A stretch of DNA of 64,000 nucleotides from RPQJ01 sp963846315 (GCA_963846315.1 CAWJVM010000006.1:1-64000), one strand, 5' to 3'. Shown: positions 25,336 through 35,393, numbered from the stretch's first letter. The notes: a model not told the origin generated them from the sequence alone. Translations and numbers: made by a program.

Positions 25336-28275
25336 TTGACGCAGGGAATGCGGCGGGCAGGATTTGTCGGAGTTCTCGCGATCGGCTCGATGGCCGCGGC
25401 GCCTCGCACCGCGTCTGCGGACGAGCCGTTGCTCGAGACCATGGTCGTCACGGGCTCGCGCATAGCGCGCGCGGATTTCGATTCACCCAGCCCGATCATC
25501 ACCGTGCCCCGGGAAGCGTTCGCGCAAACGGGTACGATCTCGATTGACCGTGTCCTCGCAGCGTATCCCCAGTTCGTGCCTGCGGCCGGCGCCACGTCGA
25601 ACGAGCCATCGAACGACGGCCAGGCCAACGTGTCGCTGCGTGGCCTCGGCACCAACCGGACGCTGGTACTGCTCGACGGGCGGCGACTGATGCCGGCCGA
25701 CGGCAATGGGTCCGTGGACCTGAACATCCTGCCGTCGTCGTTGATCCGCGGAGTTCAGGTCCTCACGGGCGGTGCCTCCACCGTTTACGGCTCGGACGCG
25801 CTCGCCGGGGTCGTCAATCTCCAGTTCGTGAATGCCTTCGACGGCGTGGAGTTCGAGGGCAGTGCGTCGACCACCGAACTGGGCGACGGCGAGGAGTTTT
25901 CTGCCGGTCTCACGGCAGGCTCGTCGTTTGCGGCGAAGCGCGGCGCCATCGTCGGCTACCTGGGGTACGCCCGGCGCACCCCGATCCAACAGTCGGACCG
26001 GAATTTTTCACGTTACCCGCTCGACTATGTGCCCGGCATCACCGACGGCCTCGGACCGGGCGGCGCGTTCCTCGGATCCGGCTCGTCAATTACCCAGAAT
26101 GGCCTGAATATCGTCTTTGCCGACCGGTCGGTGTTCGACAACGTGTTTGCATCGTATGGCTACGCGCCCGGCTCGGTGTCGTACCAGGCGGGCATCGGGG
26201 TCAACACCGACGGCACGTTGTTCACGATCGGCAACGGTGCCGAGGGCAGCGTAGTGAACTACCGCGGCGAGCGCGATCCAGTCATGTACAACGACCGCAA
26301 CTTCAATGTCTACAACTTCGCGCCAAACACCGCACTGCTGATGCCGCTCGAGCGCGTGTCGGCGTTCCTGCGAGGCACGTTCGCGCTGACCGACGCCGTC
26401 GACGGGTACGTGCAGGCGCTTTACGCCGACTATTCCGTCGAGCGGCGCCTCGCATCGGCGGCAGGCGGCATCGCACTGATCCCGGCGACGAACCCGTTCA
26501 TCCCTGCCGACCTTGCCACGCTGTTGGCGTCGCGACCAGCGCCGACCGCACCCTACCGGTACTGGCGCCGTGCCATTGAAGTCGGTCCGCAGACGGCCGA
26601 AAACCAGCGTGACGTGCTGCAGGTGACTGCGGGCACACGCGGCAAGCTCGCGGGCGATTGGAACTTCGACGTATATGCGCAGTTCGGCCAGAACGATCGC
26701 ATCGAGCGGCAGACGAACAACGTCAGCCTCTCGAAGCTGCAGGACCTTGCGTTTGCACCGGATGGAGGCACATCGATCTGCAGCGGCGGGTTCAATCCTT
26801 ACGTCGTGGGCTCGCTCTCGAGCGACTGCGCCCGGTACATCGCGGTCGATGCCGCGAATGCGATCACGCTGCGCCAATCCCTCGCCGAGGCTTCTGTCAC
26901 CGGCCCGCTGTGGTCGCTGCCAGCCGGCGATCTCAGCGCCGCCTTTGGCCTGTTCTACAAGCGCGACGAGTTCGAGTACGACGCCGACGCGACGCTCAGC
27001 AGGGTGCTGCCGGGGGTGCCGGGCGTCATCGGGCCACGGCCGGACGTCGCTGGCTTCGCCGCCGCACCGGATCGGTCCGGCGACGAGAGCAACACGGACG
27101 CCTACGTCGAACTGCGTGTGCCGGTGCTCAACGAGCGGCCAGGCGCGCAAGCACTGGAACTCGGACTCGGGTTTCGCTACTCGGACTACTCGCAGGCGGG
27201 GGGCGTCAGTTCATACAAGGCTGAGCTGCTGTATCGGCCGGTGAGCCCGCTGCGCCTGCGGGGGTCGTATCAACATGCCGTGCGTGCGCCGAGCATCGAG
27301 GAGCTGTATTTCCCGCCGGTCTCGAACCAGTTCATCGTGCCGGTTCCCGATCCGTGCGACGTGAGCAGCGAGGCCCGAACGAGCCCTGATCGAGCAGAGG
27401 TCGAGGCACTCTGCCTGGCGCAAGGCCTGCCTGAGGCGCTGCTGCCGAATTACACCTTCGAGCTGCGCCGTGTCGATGGCATCGCGGGCGGCAATCCAGA
27501 CCTCAGATCGGAGCAAGGGGACACTTACACCGCAGGCTTCGCCTGGACGTCGACGTCCGTCGACCCTCGGGGCCGCGACCTGCAGTTATCCGTGGACTGG
27601 TACCAGATCACGATCGACGACGGCATCGGACGCTGGGACGCCGAGTCGTCCGTCGCGCGCTGCTTCGACCCGAAGTACAACCCCGCCTACGACAACGGCA
27701 ACATCTACTGCAGCTTTTTCACCCGCGATGGCATCACCGGAAATATCTTTGCGCAGCTCCTCGACCGCAACATCGGTGGTCTCGAGACGGCAGGGGTGGA
27801 CGTCCAGCTCGATTGGGGGTTCGCGGCCGGCCCTGGCACGTTGGGCCTCAATGCGCTGGTGACGTACGTCGACTACTGGAACTACCTCGATCCCAGCGGC
27901 ATCGCCATCGGCTACGCCGGCACCGTGGGTGGCGGCGGGCTCGGACGTTCAGTGCCGCGCTGGAAGTCGCTGCTCAACCTTGTCTACGAACTCGACGGAC
28001 TCGGCCTGATGGTGCGCTGGCAGCACCTCGACGGCGTGCGCGACGCGGTGTACCGCAATTTCGAGGTGCCTGCCTATGACTACGTCGACGTCGGCGCGAG
28101 CTACGGGTTCGGCGCAGGGCCACTGCAAGGATTGAGTGCTCTCGTTGGTGTCGAAAACGTGTTCGACAGGGCGCCGCCGATTTTTCCGACCTGGCAGCAG
28201 GCCAACACGGATCCATCGTTGTACGACGTGCTGGGGCGGCGGCTTTACCTGCGGCTCAAGTACGCCTTTCGCTAG
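25336..28275 (+). CDS. TonB-dependent outer-membrane receptor
   Basis: Full-length receptor of 979 residues. The signal peptide is followed by a TonB-box-like LLETMVVTGSRIARADFDSPSP, the plug domain with VSLRGLGTNRTLVLLDGRR and GGASTVYGSDALAGVVNL, then about twenty barrel strands ending in the aromatic-rich RLYLRLKYAFR. The subfamily (iron-siderophore-like 'LRGLG...VLLDGRR') includes receptors for varied large substrates, so the ligand cannot be named. I keep the TTG start at 25336 because AGGGAG lies 7 nt before it; the ATG at 25348 has no room for a ribosome site. Convergent with modA. Confidence 0.88.
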   Translation: MTQGMRRAGFVGVLAIGSMAAAPRTASADEPLLETMVVTGSRIARADFDSPSPIITVPREAFAQTGTISIDRVLAAYPQFVPAAGATSNEPSNDGQANVSLRGLGTNRTLVLLDGRRLMPADGNGSVDLNILPSSLIRGVQVLTGGASTVYGSDALAGVVNLQFVNAFDGVEFEGSASTTELGDGEEFSAGLTAGSSFAAKRGAIVGYLGYARRTPIQQSDRNFSRYPLDYVPGITDGLGPGGAFLGSGSSITQNGLNIVFADRSVFDNVFASYGYAPGSVSYQAGIGVNTDGTLFTIGNGAEGSVVNYRGERDPVMYNDRNFNVYNFAPNTALLMPLERVSAFLRGTFALTDAVDGYVQALYADYSVERRLASAAGGIALIPATNPFIPADLATLLASRPAPTAPYRYWRRAIEVGPQTAENQRDVLQVTAGTRGKLAGDWNFDVYAQFGQNDRIERQTNNVSLSKLQDLAFAPDGGTSICSGGFNPYVVGSLSSDCARYIAVDAANAITLRQSLAEASVTGPLWSLPAGDLSAAFGLFYKRDEFEYDADATLSRVLPGVPGVIGPRPDVAGFAAAPDRSGDESNTDAYVELRVPVLNERPGAQALELGLGFRYSDYSQAGGVSSYKAELLYRPVSPLRLRGSYQHAVRAPSIEELYFPPVSNQFIVPVPDPCDVSSEARTSPDRAEVEALCLAQGLPEALLPNYTFELRRVDGIAGGNPDLRSEQGDTYTAGFAWTSTSVDPRGRDLQLSVDWYQITIDDGIGRWDAESSVARCFDPKYNPAYDNGNIYCSFFTRDGITGNIFAQLLDRNIGGLETAGVDVQLDWGFAAGPGTLGLNALVTYVDYWNYLDPSGIAIGYAGTVGGGGLGRSVPRWKSLLNLVYELDGLGLMVRWQHLDGVRDAVYRNFEVPAYDYVDVGASYGFGAGPLQGLSALVGVENVFDRAPPIFPTWQQANTDPSLYDVLGRRLYLRLKYAFR

Positions 28276-28291
28276 GGCAATGGGCTGTCCT

Positions 28292-29080
28292 TCACTGCAG
28301 CACGATGAAACCGGCCTTCTCGAATGCCGCCCGTCCTCTCGCACCTTGCAGGAATTCCACGAATCGCGACGCCTCTGTGCCTGCGCGGCTGGTGAGCGCA
28401 ATGGGATAGGTGATCGGCCCATGGGTCTCCGCCGGAAAGATCCCGACGATACGAACGCGCTGCTCGATGTGGGCATCGGTTGCGTACACGATGCCGAAGG
28501 GAACCTCGCCGCGAGCGACGAACGTCAGCGCCTGCCGCACGTCCTCGGCGCGAACCAGCCGGTCGGCCACTTCCTTCCAGACACCCAGGCGGGTCAGTGC
28601 GCTCTTTGCATAGCGCCCGACCGGCACGCTGTCCGGGTCCCCCGTCGCCAGGCGGCCATCACCGAGCGCCCGGGCGAGTGGAAATCCGGGCGCGATTTTC
28701 AGTTCCTGTGTGCTGCCCGTGGGTGCAATGAGGGCAAGCCTGTTGCCGAGCAGATTGCGGCGGGATGACTTCTGGAGGCGACCCCGCTGCTGCAGGTAGT
28801 CCATCCACTCCTGGTCGGCAGAAAAGAACACGTCGGCCCCTGCCCCGGCGTCGATCTGGCGGGCCAGCACCGAACTCGCCGCGAATGAAAGGCGCACGGG
28901 CACACCCGTCGACCGCGTGAAATCGTCACCCAACTGCTGCAGGACATTCGTCAAGGACGCGGCGGCAAAGACGGTTACCGGTCGCTGGCTGCGTTCGCCG
29001 CCGAGAGCCGTGGCGCAGAGCATCGTCGCGGCAACGCCGAACAGAAGTCGTTGGAAGCACATACAGCAGCCCCAGGTCAT
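28292..29080 (-). CDS. modA: Molybdate-binding periplasmic protein ModA
   Basis: Solute-binding protein (about 256-262 residues) of a molybdate ABC importer. The signal peptide is followed by VTVFAAASLTNVLQQL, the family's first oxyanion-binding loop, then FAASSVLARQI, GADVFFSADQEWMDYL, TGDPDSVPVGRYAKSAL and FGIVYATDA. No ModB permease or ModC ATPase lies nearby, so it depends on components elsewhere or is an orphan binding protein. A start at the second Met (29062) would also give a good signal peptide. The moeB operon at 12 kb also touches molybdenum-cofactor chemistry but is not linked. Confidence 0.9.
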   Translation of the reverse strand: MTWGCCMCFQRLLFGVAATMLCATALGGERSQRPVTVFAAASLTNVLQQLGDDFTRSTGVPVRLSFAASSVLARQIDAGAGADVFFSADQEWMDYLQQRGRLQKSSRRNLLGNRLALIAPTGSTQELKIAPGFPLARALGDGRLATGDPDSVPVGRYAKSALTRLGVWKEVADRLVRAEDVRQALTFVARGEVPFGIVYATDAHIEQRVRIVGIFPAETHGPITYPIALTSRAGTEASRFVEFLQGARGRAAFEKAGFIVLQ

Positions 29081-29240
29081 TTATCCATCGTCGAATACAG
29101 CGTGGCCGATGACGGGGCTGGCTGCAATCGAGGCTGGAGCAGAGCCGCACGAGGTACGCCATGACGCAGCGATCCGGGCGGCTCTCGGTGCTTCCCAAAT
29201 GGCTATACTGACCTCGTGACGTTTCCAGGGGGTCGAAGCG

Positions 29241-30725
29241 ATGACAGCGCGGATCCGTTTGAGTGTCATCGACAGGACCTTCCTGCTCGCGGAGACGCGC
29301 GAAACGCCGATGCACGTCGGCGGGCTGCAGATCTTCAAGGTTCCTCCCGGGTCATCGCCCCGCTTCGTCTCGACGCTGGCCGCCAAGTTGCGGACCTACC
29401 CGGTGTCGGTGTCACCGCTCAACTACCGGCTGACTGAGGGCTTCACGAGCAAGGTGATGCCGAGCTGGGAGGTTGCCGACAAGGTCGACCTCGATTATCA
29501 CTTTCGCCACTCCGCGCTGCCGCATCCGGGCGGTGAACGCGAACTCGGCGCGCTGATTTCGCGCCTGCACTCGAATCCGATGGACCTGTCGCGCCCACTC
29601 TGGGAATACCACCTGATCGAAGGTCTCGCGGACCATCGCTTTGCTGTCTACACCAAGCTGCACCATGCAATGGTGGACGGCGCGGGCGCCATGCGTCTCG
29701 TGAACCTGGCCGCCGATCCGGCTGCCAGCTTTGCACCGCCATTCTGGGCGGACGTGTCCAAACAACCGCAGGAGTCGTCCTCGCGGTCGAGCAACCTGCT
29801 GGGGTGGCTGCCGGCGACGATCCAGGACGAGGTCATGTCGCTGCCGAGCCTGATGCGCGGACTGGCGACCACGGCGCAAGCGGCCCTTGGCGTCGCCGCC
29901 GAGGCCGATCTCACGTCTATCACCGAAGCACCCCGCACGCTGCTGAACGTTCGCATCGACGGGCAACGACGCGTCGCGACGCATTCGGCGAGCCTGCAGC
30001 GTATCAAGGCGATCGGCGAGGCGGCCGGCGGAACCATCAACGACGTGGTGCTGGCCGCGTGCAGCGGTGCACTGCGCCGATACCTCGCGGAACGCGACGC
30101 GCTGCCGCAGCACTCGCTCGTCGCGGCTGTCCCGGTTGCCCTGCACCACGACGCAGGCGCCGCGGCCGGCAACGCGGTGACGTGCCTGAACGCGCGCCTC
30201 GGCACCGACATCGACGACGTGCGGCAACGCTTCGACGTGATCTGTCGCTCGACTGCGGCGGGCAAGGCGCAACTCAAGGGCATGACGCAAACCGCAGCCA
30301 TGCACTTCGTCACTCTGCTCGGTGTGCCGATGTTGCTGAACTGGCTGCCCGGGGGCGACAAGCTGTTGAGGCCGCAATCGAACCTGTTCATCTCGAACGT
30401 TCCCGGCTCGCGCGAGCGGCTGTATTTCCACGGTGCCGAGATGACGGCGCATTTCCCCGTCTCCCAGGTCAGCCACGGCATGGCGCTCAACATCACGGTG
30501 CTGAGTTATGCCGGTGGACTGTATTTCGGGTTCGTGGCCTGCGCCGACAGCGTGCCGAGCGTTCAGCGGCTGTCCGCCCATCTGCAAGCAGCGCTGGATG
30601 AACTCGAAAACGCCTTCGTCGTGGGCAAGCCGCCGCGAGCGGACGGGAAGACGCACAGCGTTCGCAAGGCAGCGGCCGGCAAGCGATCAGCGACAACCCG
30701 CAACAAGAGTCAGCGCCGCGTATAG
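29241..30725 (+). CDS. Wax ester synthase / diacylglycerol acyltransferase (WS/DGAT)
   Basis: A 494-residue acyltransferase that joins fatty acyl-CoA to long-chain alcohols or diacylglycerol for storage lipid. The catalytic HHxxxDG motif is intact (HHAMVDG at residues 141-147), preceded by PMDLSRPLWEYHLIEGL. The ND motif region GTINDVVLAACSGALRRYL is at about residue 270, and SNVPGSRERLYFHGAEM and GMALNITVLSYAG complete the family pattern. The tail is basic and Lys/Arg/Ser-rich from about 460. Wax esters fit an organism that also carries a hydrocarbon hydroxylase (37-39 kb). Confidence 0.92.
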   Translation: MTARIRLSVIDRTFLLAETRETPMHVGGLQIFKVPPGSSPRFVSTLAAKLRTYPVSVSPLNYRLTEGFTSKVMPSWEVADKVDLDYHFRHSALPHPGGERELGALISRLHSNPMDLSRPLWEYHLIEGLADHRFAVYTKLHHAMVDGAGAMRLVNLAADPAASFAPPFWADVSKQPQESSSRSSNLLGWLPATIQDEVMSLPSLMRGLATTAQAALGVAAEADLTSITEAPRTLLNVRIDGQRRVATHSASLQRIKAIGEAAGGTINDVVLAACSGALRRYLAERDALPQHSLVAAVPVALHHDAGAAAGNAVTCLNARLGTDIDDVRQRFDVICRSTAAGKAQLKGMTQTAAMHFVTLLGVPMLLNWLPGGDKLLRPQSNLFISNVPGSRERLYFHGAEMTAHFPVSQVSHGMALNITVLSYAGGLYFGFVACADSVPSVQRLSAHLQAALDELENAFVVGKPPRADGKTHSVRKAAAGKRSATTRNKSQRRV

Positions 30726-30772
30726 ATCGTCTCGCCTTCCTTGATCGTCTCGACCACCCTGTCGAGTCCCGA

Positions 30773-31102
30773 TCACGCGGGTCCCGTGACCGACTTGACG
30801 AGCCGGATCGCCTGCTCTGGACATGCCGCCACGCACAGCCCGCAGGCCCGGCAAGCATCCGCGTTCGGCGTATATGCAGTCTTCCGTCCGTGCGCCCACA
30901 GCTTGAGCTTGACGCGGAACGGCATGGCATCGAACGTTGCGTCGGCCAGGCGGCCGACTTCGAACACGTCATAGGGGCAGACGACGACGCACTGACCCTT
31001 GCCCTCGCAGCGCCGCGCGTCGACCTCGGGACGAAAGATGCCCGGTTCCGACTTGCAGTCATTGGACGTCAACGCCCGGTCCGAGCCCGCTCCGACGGTC
31101 AC
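30773..31102 (-). CDS. Two-cluster ferredoxin-type electron carrier
   Basis: A 109-residue soluble protein with two Cys clusters: CEGKGQCVVVCPYDVF at about residue 33 (first Cys-rich motif with wider spacing) and CRACGLCVAACPEQA at about residue 85, separated by about 40 residues. The second is a classical CxxCxxCxxxCP site; the first has CxxxxxCxxxCP. It should bind two iron-sulfur clusters, one possibly atypical. The GTG start overlaps the stop of the upstream PLP enzyme gene (GTGA), so the two are co-translated. The electron partner is unknown; redox coupling to a C-S lyase would be unusual. Confidence 0.8.
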   Translation of the reverse strand: MTVGAGSDRALTSNDCKSEPGIFRPEVDARRCEGKGQCVVVCPYDVFEVGRLADATFDAMPFRVKLKLWAHGRKTAYTPNADACRACGLCVAACPEQAIRLVKSVTGPA

Positions 31103-32385
31103 TGGTCACTCCTGCAGGAAGTCCCGCGGCCATCACGGCTCACGGCTACAGCGCTCAAACCAGGCCACGGGCCCATTCGCTCGAGCACGGCTCGCAGCTG
31201 CAGCCAGCGCTGCTCGAGCGCTCCGGTGTAACCGATCGACAATCGCACCAGGCCGGGCCGGATGCCTGCCTTCTCGAGCTCATCCTGCGGCATCTCGCTG
31301 CTGGTGGAGGACGCTGAGCACGACATGAGCGTCTCGCTGTAGCCCAGGCTCACCGCCATCAGGCCGAACTGGTGTTCGTTCTGCAGCAGGCCCATGAATT
31401 CGAACGCGCGTTCGCGCGACCCGAGGTCCAGCGCCAGGATCCCGCCGTACCCGAAGTCCGGATTCGCCAATTGCTTCAGCAAGGCGTGATCCGGATGACT
31501 CGTGAGCCCGGGGTAAGTCACCGGCAACCCCAGTTCGTCGAGACGCGTCGCAATCGCTTGCGCCCGGCGACTGTGCTCCACCATGCGCAGGCCCAGGTGC
31601 GGCAGGCGCAGGCTGATATCGAAAGCCACCTGAGGATCCATGGTGGGCCCCAGCAGCATCAGCGAGCCCGTGTGCAGGTCCATGAGTTGCATGATGAAAT
31701 CGGTTGTGCCACAGACGGCCCCGGCGATGTGGTCGCTGGCGCCGTTCATGAACTTGGTGAGGCTGTGCACGACGACATCGGCGCCGAGCGGGATCGGCGC
31801 CACGATCAGCGGCGTGAACGTGTTGTCGACGACTAGCATCGCCCCGTGCCGGTGGGCGATGTCCGCGAGCCGTGGGATGTCTGCAATTCGCAAAGTCGGG
31901 TTGGACACCGATTCGCAGTAGAGAACCCTGGTGCGCGGCGTAATCGCGCGCTCCACCGCGGCGAGATCCGAAACGTCGACGAACGTCGTCGTGACGCCGG
32001 CCTTCACGGGCAGGTAGTCATGCAGGAAGGCGAACGTACCACCATAGACCGTGCGGCTGGCCACCACGTGGTCGCCCTGGTTGCAGAGCTGCATGAGCGT
32101 CGCCGCAATGGCCGCCATCCCGCTCGAAGTGCAGTACCCCGCTTGTGCGCCCTCGTAAGCCGCGATCTGGCGACCGAGCACGTAGACCGTCGGATTGAAG
32201 TGACGCCCGTACAGGTAACAGCCGCCTACGTCCGGGCCGAGGTGTCCCTGGAATATCTCGGGCATCGTCGTCGGGTCGATCACCGTGAACGTCGTACTGG
32301 CCTCGACCGACATGTTCACGCCGCCGTGCTCGCCGAACTCGTGGCGGAGGTTGGCAAATGCCTGGATCGGGTCGTGCCTGCTCAT
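31099..32385 (-). CDS. PLP-dependent methionine gamma-lyase / cystathionine-type enzyme
   Basis: Cys/Met-metabolism PLP enzyme of 428 residues. The fold landmarks are YGRHFNPTVYVLGRQIAAYEGA near the N terminus, SSGMAAIAATLMQL, VVASRTVYGGTFAFL, the Asp-binding VDNTFTPLIVAPIPLGADVV and the PLP-Lys in HSLTKFMNGASD at about residue 230, then LGLRMVEHSRRA. Members cut or build C-S bonds of methionine, homocysteine or cystathionine; the precise reaction cannot be set from sequence. I chose the ATG at 32385, preceded by GAGGA, because the fold begins there. It is coupled to a ferredoxin gene and lies downstream of an AraC-type regulator on the same strand. Confidence 0.85.
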   Translation of the reverse strand: MSRHDPIQAFANLRHEFGEHGGVNMSVEASTTFTVIDPTTMPEIFQGHLGPDVGGCYLYGRHFNPTVYVLGRQIAAYEGAQAGYCTSSGMAAIAATLMQLCNQGDHVVASRTVYGGTFAFLHDYLPVKAGVTTTFVDVSDLAAVERAITPRTRVLYCESVSNPTLRIADIPRLADIAHRHGAMLVVDNTFTPLIVAPIPLGADVVVHSLTKFMNGASDHIAGAVCGTTDFIMQLMDLHTGSLMLLGPTMDPQVAFDISLRLPHLGLRMVEHSRRAQAIATRLDELGLPVTYPGLTSHPDHALLKQLANPDFGYGGILALDLGSRERAFEFMGLLQNEHQFGLMAVSLGYSETLMSCSASSTSSEMPQDELEKAGIRPGLVRLSIGYTGALEQRWLQLRAVLERMGPWPGLSAVAVSRDGRGTSCRSDQ

Positions 32386-32498
32386 GCTGTCCTCGCTGAA
32401 TGGGTGGCGCGCCGGGAGCACCTCGCCCGTCGACGTAACTCCGGCATTAGTACCGCGTGCATTCGCCGCTGCCAAGCGATATGGCATGGGCGTGTGAA

Positions 32499-33533
32499 TC
32501 ACGTGGCTGCCGACCTCGACAGCGATCGCTTGACCGAACCCGGCGTGCGGCCGGTCTGCGCGCGGAAGCTGCGCACGAAACTGGCGACATCCGTATACCC
32601 CAGCCGGTAGGCGATCAGCGTCACCGAAAGATCGCCTTGCGCGAGCAGCAGACGAGCCCGCTCCGTCCGCACCTGCAGCGACAGGTCGCGGAAGCTCGTG
32701 TTCTCGGCGTCGAGGTAACGGGCCAGTGTTCGTGGGGAAATGTTCACGAACCCCGCGAGCTGCTCCAGCGTCGGTCGCGTATCTTCGGACTCGCGCAGCA
32801 TCATGCGGCACCACTCGCTCCAGCGACGGCGCGCACGCGTCTGGCGCAGCATGGTCTTGCAACGTTCCTCCGCCGCCTGCATGGCCCTCGGGTTGGCCAT
32901 CGCCAGCGGCGTGTCGAGCAGCGCGGCATCCAGGGAGATCCTCACGCCGGGCACGGCGTCCCCGAAGTGAATCCGCGCCCGCGACAGTTCGTGGTAGCGC
33001 TCGGCGTGCGGCGGGCGCTCGATCGACAGCCAGACGTCGTAAGGCGGCAGGTCGCCGTGCAGCATGGCTTGGAAGGCGAAGTGATTGGAGACCACGATCG
33101 CTTCCTGAAGAACACGCACCAGGCGCTGCGGCAGTGCAACGGCCGGCAGGTAGACGAGCTCCACGCGACCGGCGCGCCGTTGCATGCTCAATGCGAAGGC
33201 CGGCTGAATCAACCGCTGGTAATTCACCAGCAGGCGCAGTACGTGCCCGAACGTAGGGCTGGTCAACAGCGCGAACCCCAGGATGTCGTGGGACGTGGGG
33301 TTGAGCCGTCGGCCCAGTTCGAAGCCGAGGTCCACGCGTCCGCTCAATTGCTCGGCTGCGCGCAGCAGTGCCTCCACCTGCCTCAGTGTGAGCTGCGCCT
33401 TCGGATCTTCGAGCGAGCGAACGCGGGCCGCGCGCAGGACAATCGCGCGATCGACACCCGTGGATTCCAGGTAGTCGACGAGCAGGGCCATGTAGCGCGC
33501 GGGCAATGAGTATGACTCGGCGGCTTTACGCAT
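32499..33533 (-). CDS. AraC-family regulator (OruR/ArgR-like)
   Basis: A 344-residue transcription factor. The N-terminal ligand domain of Arabinose_bd type spans about residues 20-215 (LGFALLTSPTFGHVLRLLVNYQRL). The C-terminal pair of helix-turn-helix motifs lies at about 240-335: VNISPRTLARYLDAENTSFRDL and LIAYRLGYTDVASFVRSFRAQTGRTPG. It is divergent from the TPP enzyme/SDR pair across a 150-nt AT-richer gap and precedes the PLP lyase on its own strand, so either neighbour may be its target. The inducer is unknown. Confidence 0.9.
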   Translation of the reverse strand: MRKAAESYSLPARYMALLVDYLESTGVDRAIVLRAARVRSLEDPKAQLTLRQVEALLRAAEQLSGRVDLGFELGRRLNPTSHDILGFALLTSPTFGHVLRLLVNYQRLIQPAFALSMQRRAGRVELVYLPAVALPQRLVRVLQEAIVVSNHFAFQAMLHGDLPPYDVWLSIERPPHAERYHELSRARIHFGDAVPGVRISLDAALLDTPLAMANPRAMQAAEERCKTMLRQTRARRRWSEWCRMMLRESEDTRPTLEQLAGFVNISPRTLARYLDAENTSFRDLSLQVRTERARLLLAQGDLSVTLIAYRLGYTDVASFVRSFRAQTGRTPGSVKRSLSRSAAT

Positions 33534-33686
33534 GACTGCTCCACCTGCACCCGCCGCAGCGCGTCGGAAGTCTGTCTTTAAATATCAATAGCTTGGCAGA
33601 AAATGACAACACTGACGAGACCGTAAGTGTGCAGACTTAACGCCACGAAGCGTCCGCGATGCGCGGCCCGCAGGAGGCGATCAATC

Positions 33687-35393
33687 ATGACCGAACTCAC
33701 TGGTGGCGAACTGCTCGCCCGCGCCCTGGCCAACGAAGGCATCAAGTTCGTCTTCGGCCTGCCATGCCCGGAGGTCGATCCGTTGCTGGCCGCGCTCGAA
33801 GTTAACGGCATTCGCTTCGTGACGATCCGCCACGAAGCCGCAGCCGTGCACATGGCCGAGGGTTACTACAAGACGACCGGCCAGGTGGCGGTCGTGCTCG
33901 GCAATCCGGGCCCGGGTTCCGCGAACCTGTTGCCCGGCATGCTCACGGCGAAGCACGAGGGCGTGCCCGTGCTGGCGATTACCTCGCAGCACCGCACTGG
34001 CGTCGTCTATCCGTCGACGCCGGCGACCTTTCAGGGCCAGGACCAGATCGATCTGTTCAAGCCCGTCGTCAAGTGGAACGGCCCCGTGTTCGAATGGACC
34101 CGCATCGCGGAGCTGGTCCGCATGGCCTTCCGCGAGATGTGGGCGGGTCGCCCTGGCCCGGTCCAGCTCGAAATTCCGGCACCGGTGCTTTATGCCACGG
34201 GCGATCCAGCATCGGCTCCGATCTTCCCGGGCGAGAGTGGTCGCGCATCTCAGCCGCAGCCGTCCGACGCACAGCTTGCGACGGCCGCCGACCTGCTGTC
34301 GAACGCCAAGGCTCCGGTGATCTTCGCGGGAACCGGGGTCGACCGCGCGCAGGCAAATGCCGCGCTGAACGGGCTGGTCGAACTTCTTCAGTGCCCCGTG
34401 ATTCCGTCAATGGCCGGCCGCAGCGTCGTGGCCCACGACCATCCACTGTATTTCAATTCGCAGAGTCCCGCGGCGGACGAACTGCGCCGCAACGCCGACG
34501 TAATGCTGGTGGTCGGCTCGCGCGTCGGCAATCTCGACGTCCCCTTCGACAAATACTGGGGCGATCCCGCCAAGTGCCGCGTCATTCATGTGGACGTGGA
34601 TCCCCGCCACATCGGCGTCTCGCGCCCCGTCACGCTCGGCATCGTCGCCGATGCACGGGCCACGCTCGAAGGGCTCGCCGTCAAGTTGCATGGCCACACG
34701 ATTGCCAGTCGCGCCCGCAAGGACGTCGCCACGCAGCGCGCCAGCCACGACGCCTGGATGAAGGCCATGGGCGACAGCGTGTCCGCATGGTCCGGCCCCG
34801 GCATCCATCCGGCCCACGCAATCGGCGCCGTCGGCGCCGTTTTCGGCGGCGACGCCGTGTACTGCACGGACGGCGGCATGACCTCACTCTGGGCGGGCAT
34901 GGCGCTGCCGTCCACGAAGCCCAATTCGTATCACGGCATCCTGGAGCTGGGCATGCTGGGCACCGGCATCCCGTCGGCAATCGGCGCAAAGCTCGGCGCA
35001 CCCGCGCGTGAGGTGGTGTGCGTCACTGGCGATGGCGCCGCAGGCTTCAACGCGATGGAGCTTCAGACCGCAGCGCGCGAGAGGCTCAAGATCACGTACG
35101 TGGTGATGGCCGAATCCGAATGGACGATGGAAATTCCCAACGAGATGGCGCGCTGGGGCAAGACGTTCGGGACAGGCATGGGCGAGGTTCGCTGGGACAA
35201 GGTGGCCGAGGGCCTCGGCTGTCATGGCGAGTATGTGGATTCGATCGAGGCGCTTCCGGCGGCACTCATGCGTGCCAAGGGCGGCGCTGGGCCCACCGTG
35301 ATCTGCGTGCGCACGAGCAAGGACGCCAACCTGGCCGTGCCCGAGTCGGGCATCGCCCGCTTCTTCGAAGTCTATAACGGGCCGGCCGCATGA
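33687..35393 (+). CDS. TPP-dependent enzyme, acetolactate synthase/2-hydroxyacid lyase-like
   Basis: A 568-residue ThDP enzyme with the three-domain fold: N-terminal PYR domain with catalytic Glu in IRHEAAAVHMAEGY at about residue 50, a middle domain, and a C-terminal PP domain whose ThDP motif begins GDGAAGFNAMELQTA at about 455. The usual Asn pair closing the GDG motif is replaced near VVMAESEW, which argues against a standard acetolactate synthase. Relatives include benzoylformate decarboxylase, benzaldehyde lyase and 2-hydroxyacyl-CoA lyase, so a C-C lyase or ligase on a hydroxyacid or aldehyde is plausible. The ATG follows GGAGGCGAT. Coupled by ATGA to the SDR. Confidence 0.8.
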   Translation: MTELTGGELLARALANEGIKFVFGLPCPEVDPLLAALEVNGIRFVTIRHEAAAVHMAEGYYKTTGQVAVVLGNPGPGSANLLPGMLTAKHEGVPVLAITSQHRTGVVYPSTPATFQGQDQIDLFKPVVKWNGPVFEWTRIAELVRMAFREMWAGRPGPVQLEIPAPVLYATGDPASAPIFPGESGRASQPQPSDAQLATAADLLSNAKAPVIFAGTGVDRAQANAALNGLVELLQCPVIPSMAGRSVVAHDHPLYFNSQSPAADELRRNADVMLVVGSRVGNLDVPFDKYWGDPAKCRVIHVDVDPRHIGVSRPVTLGIVADARATLEGLAVKLHGHTIASRARKDVATQRASHDAWMKAMGDSVSAWSGPGIHPAHAIGAVGAVFGGDAVYCTDGGMTSLWAGMALPSTKPNSYHGILELGMLGTGIPSAIGAKLGAPAREVVCVTGDGAAGFNAMELQTAARERLKITYVVMAESEWTMEIPNEMARWGKTFGTGMGEVRWDKVAEGLGCHGEYVDSIEALPAALMRAKGGAGPTVICVRTSKDANLAVPESGIARFFEVYNGPAA

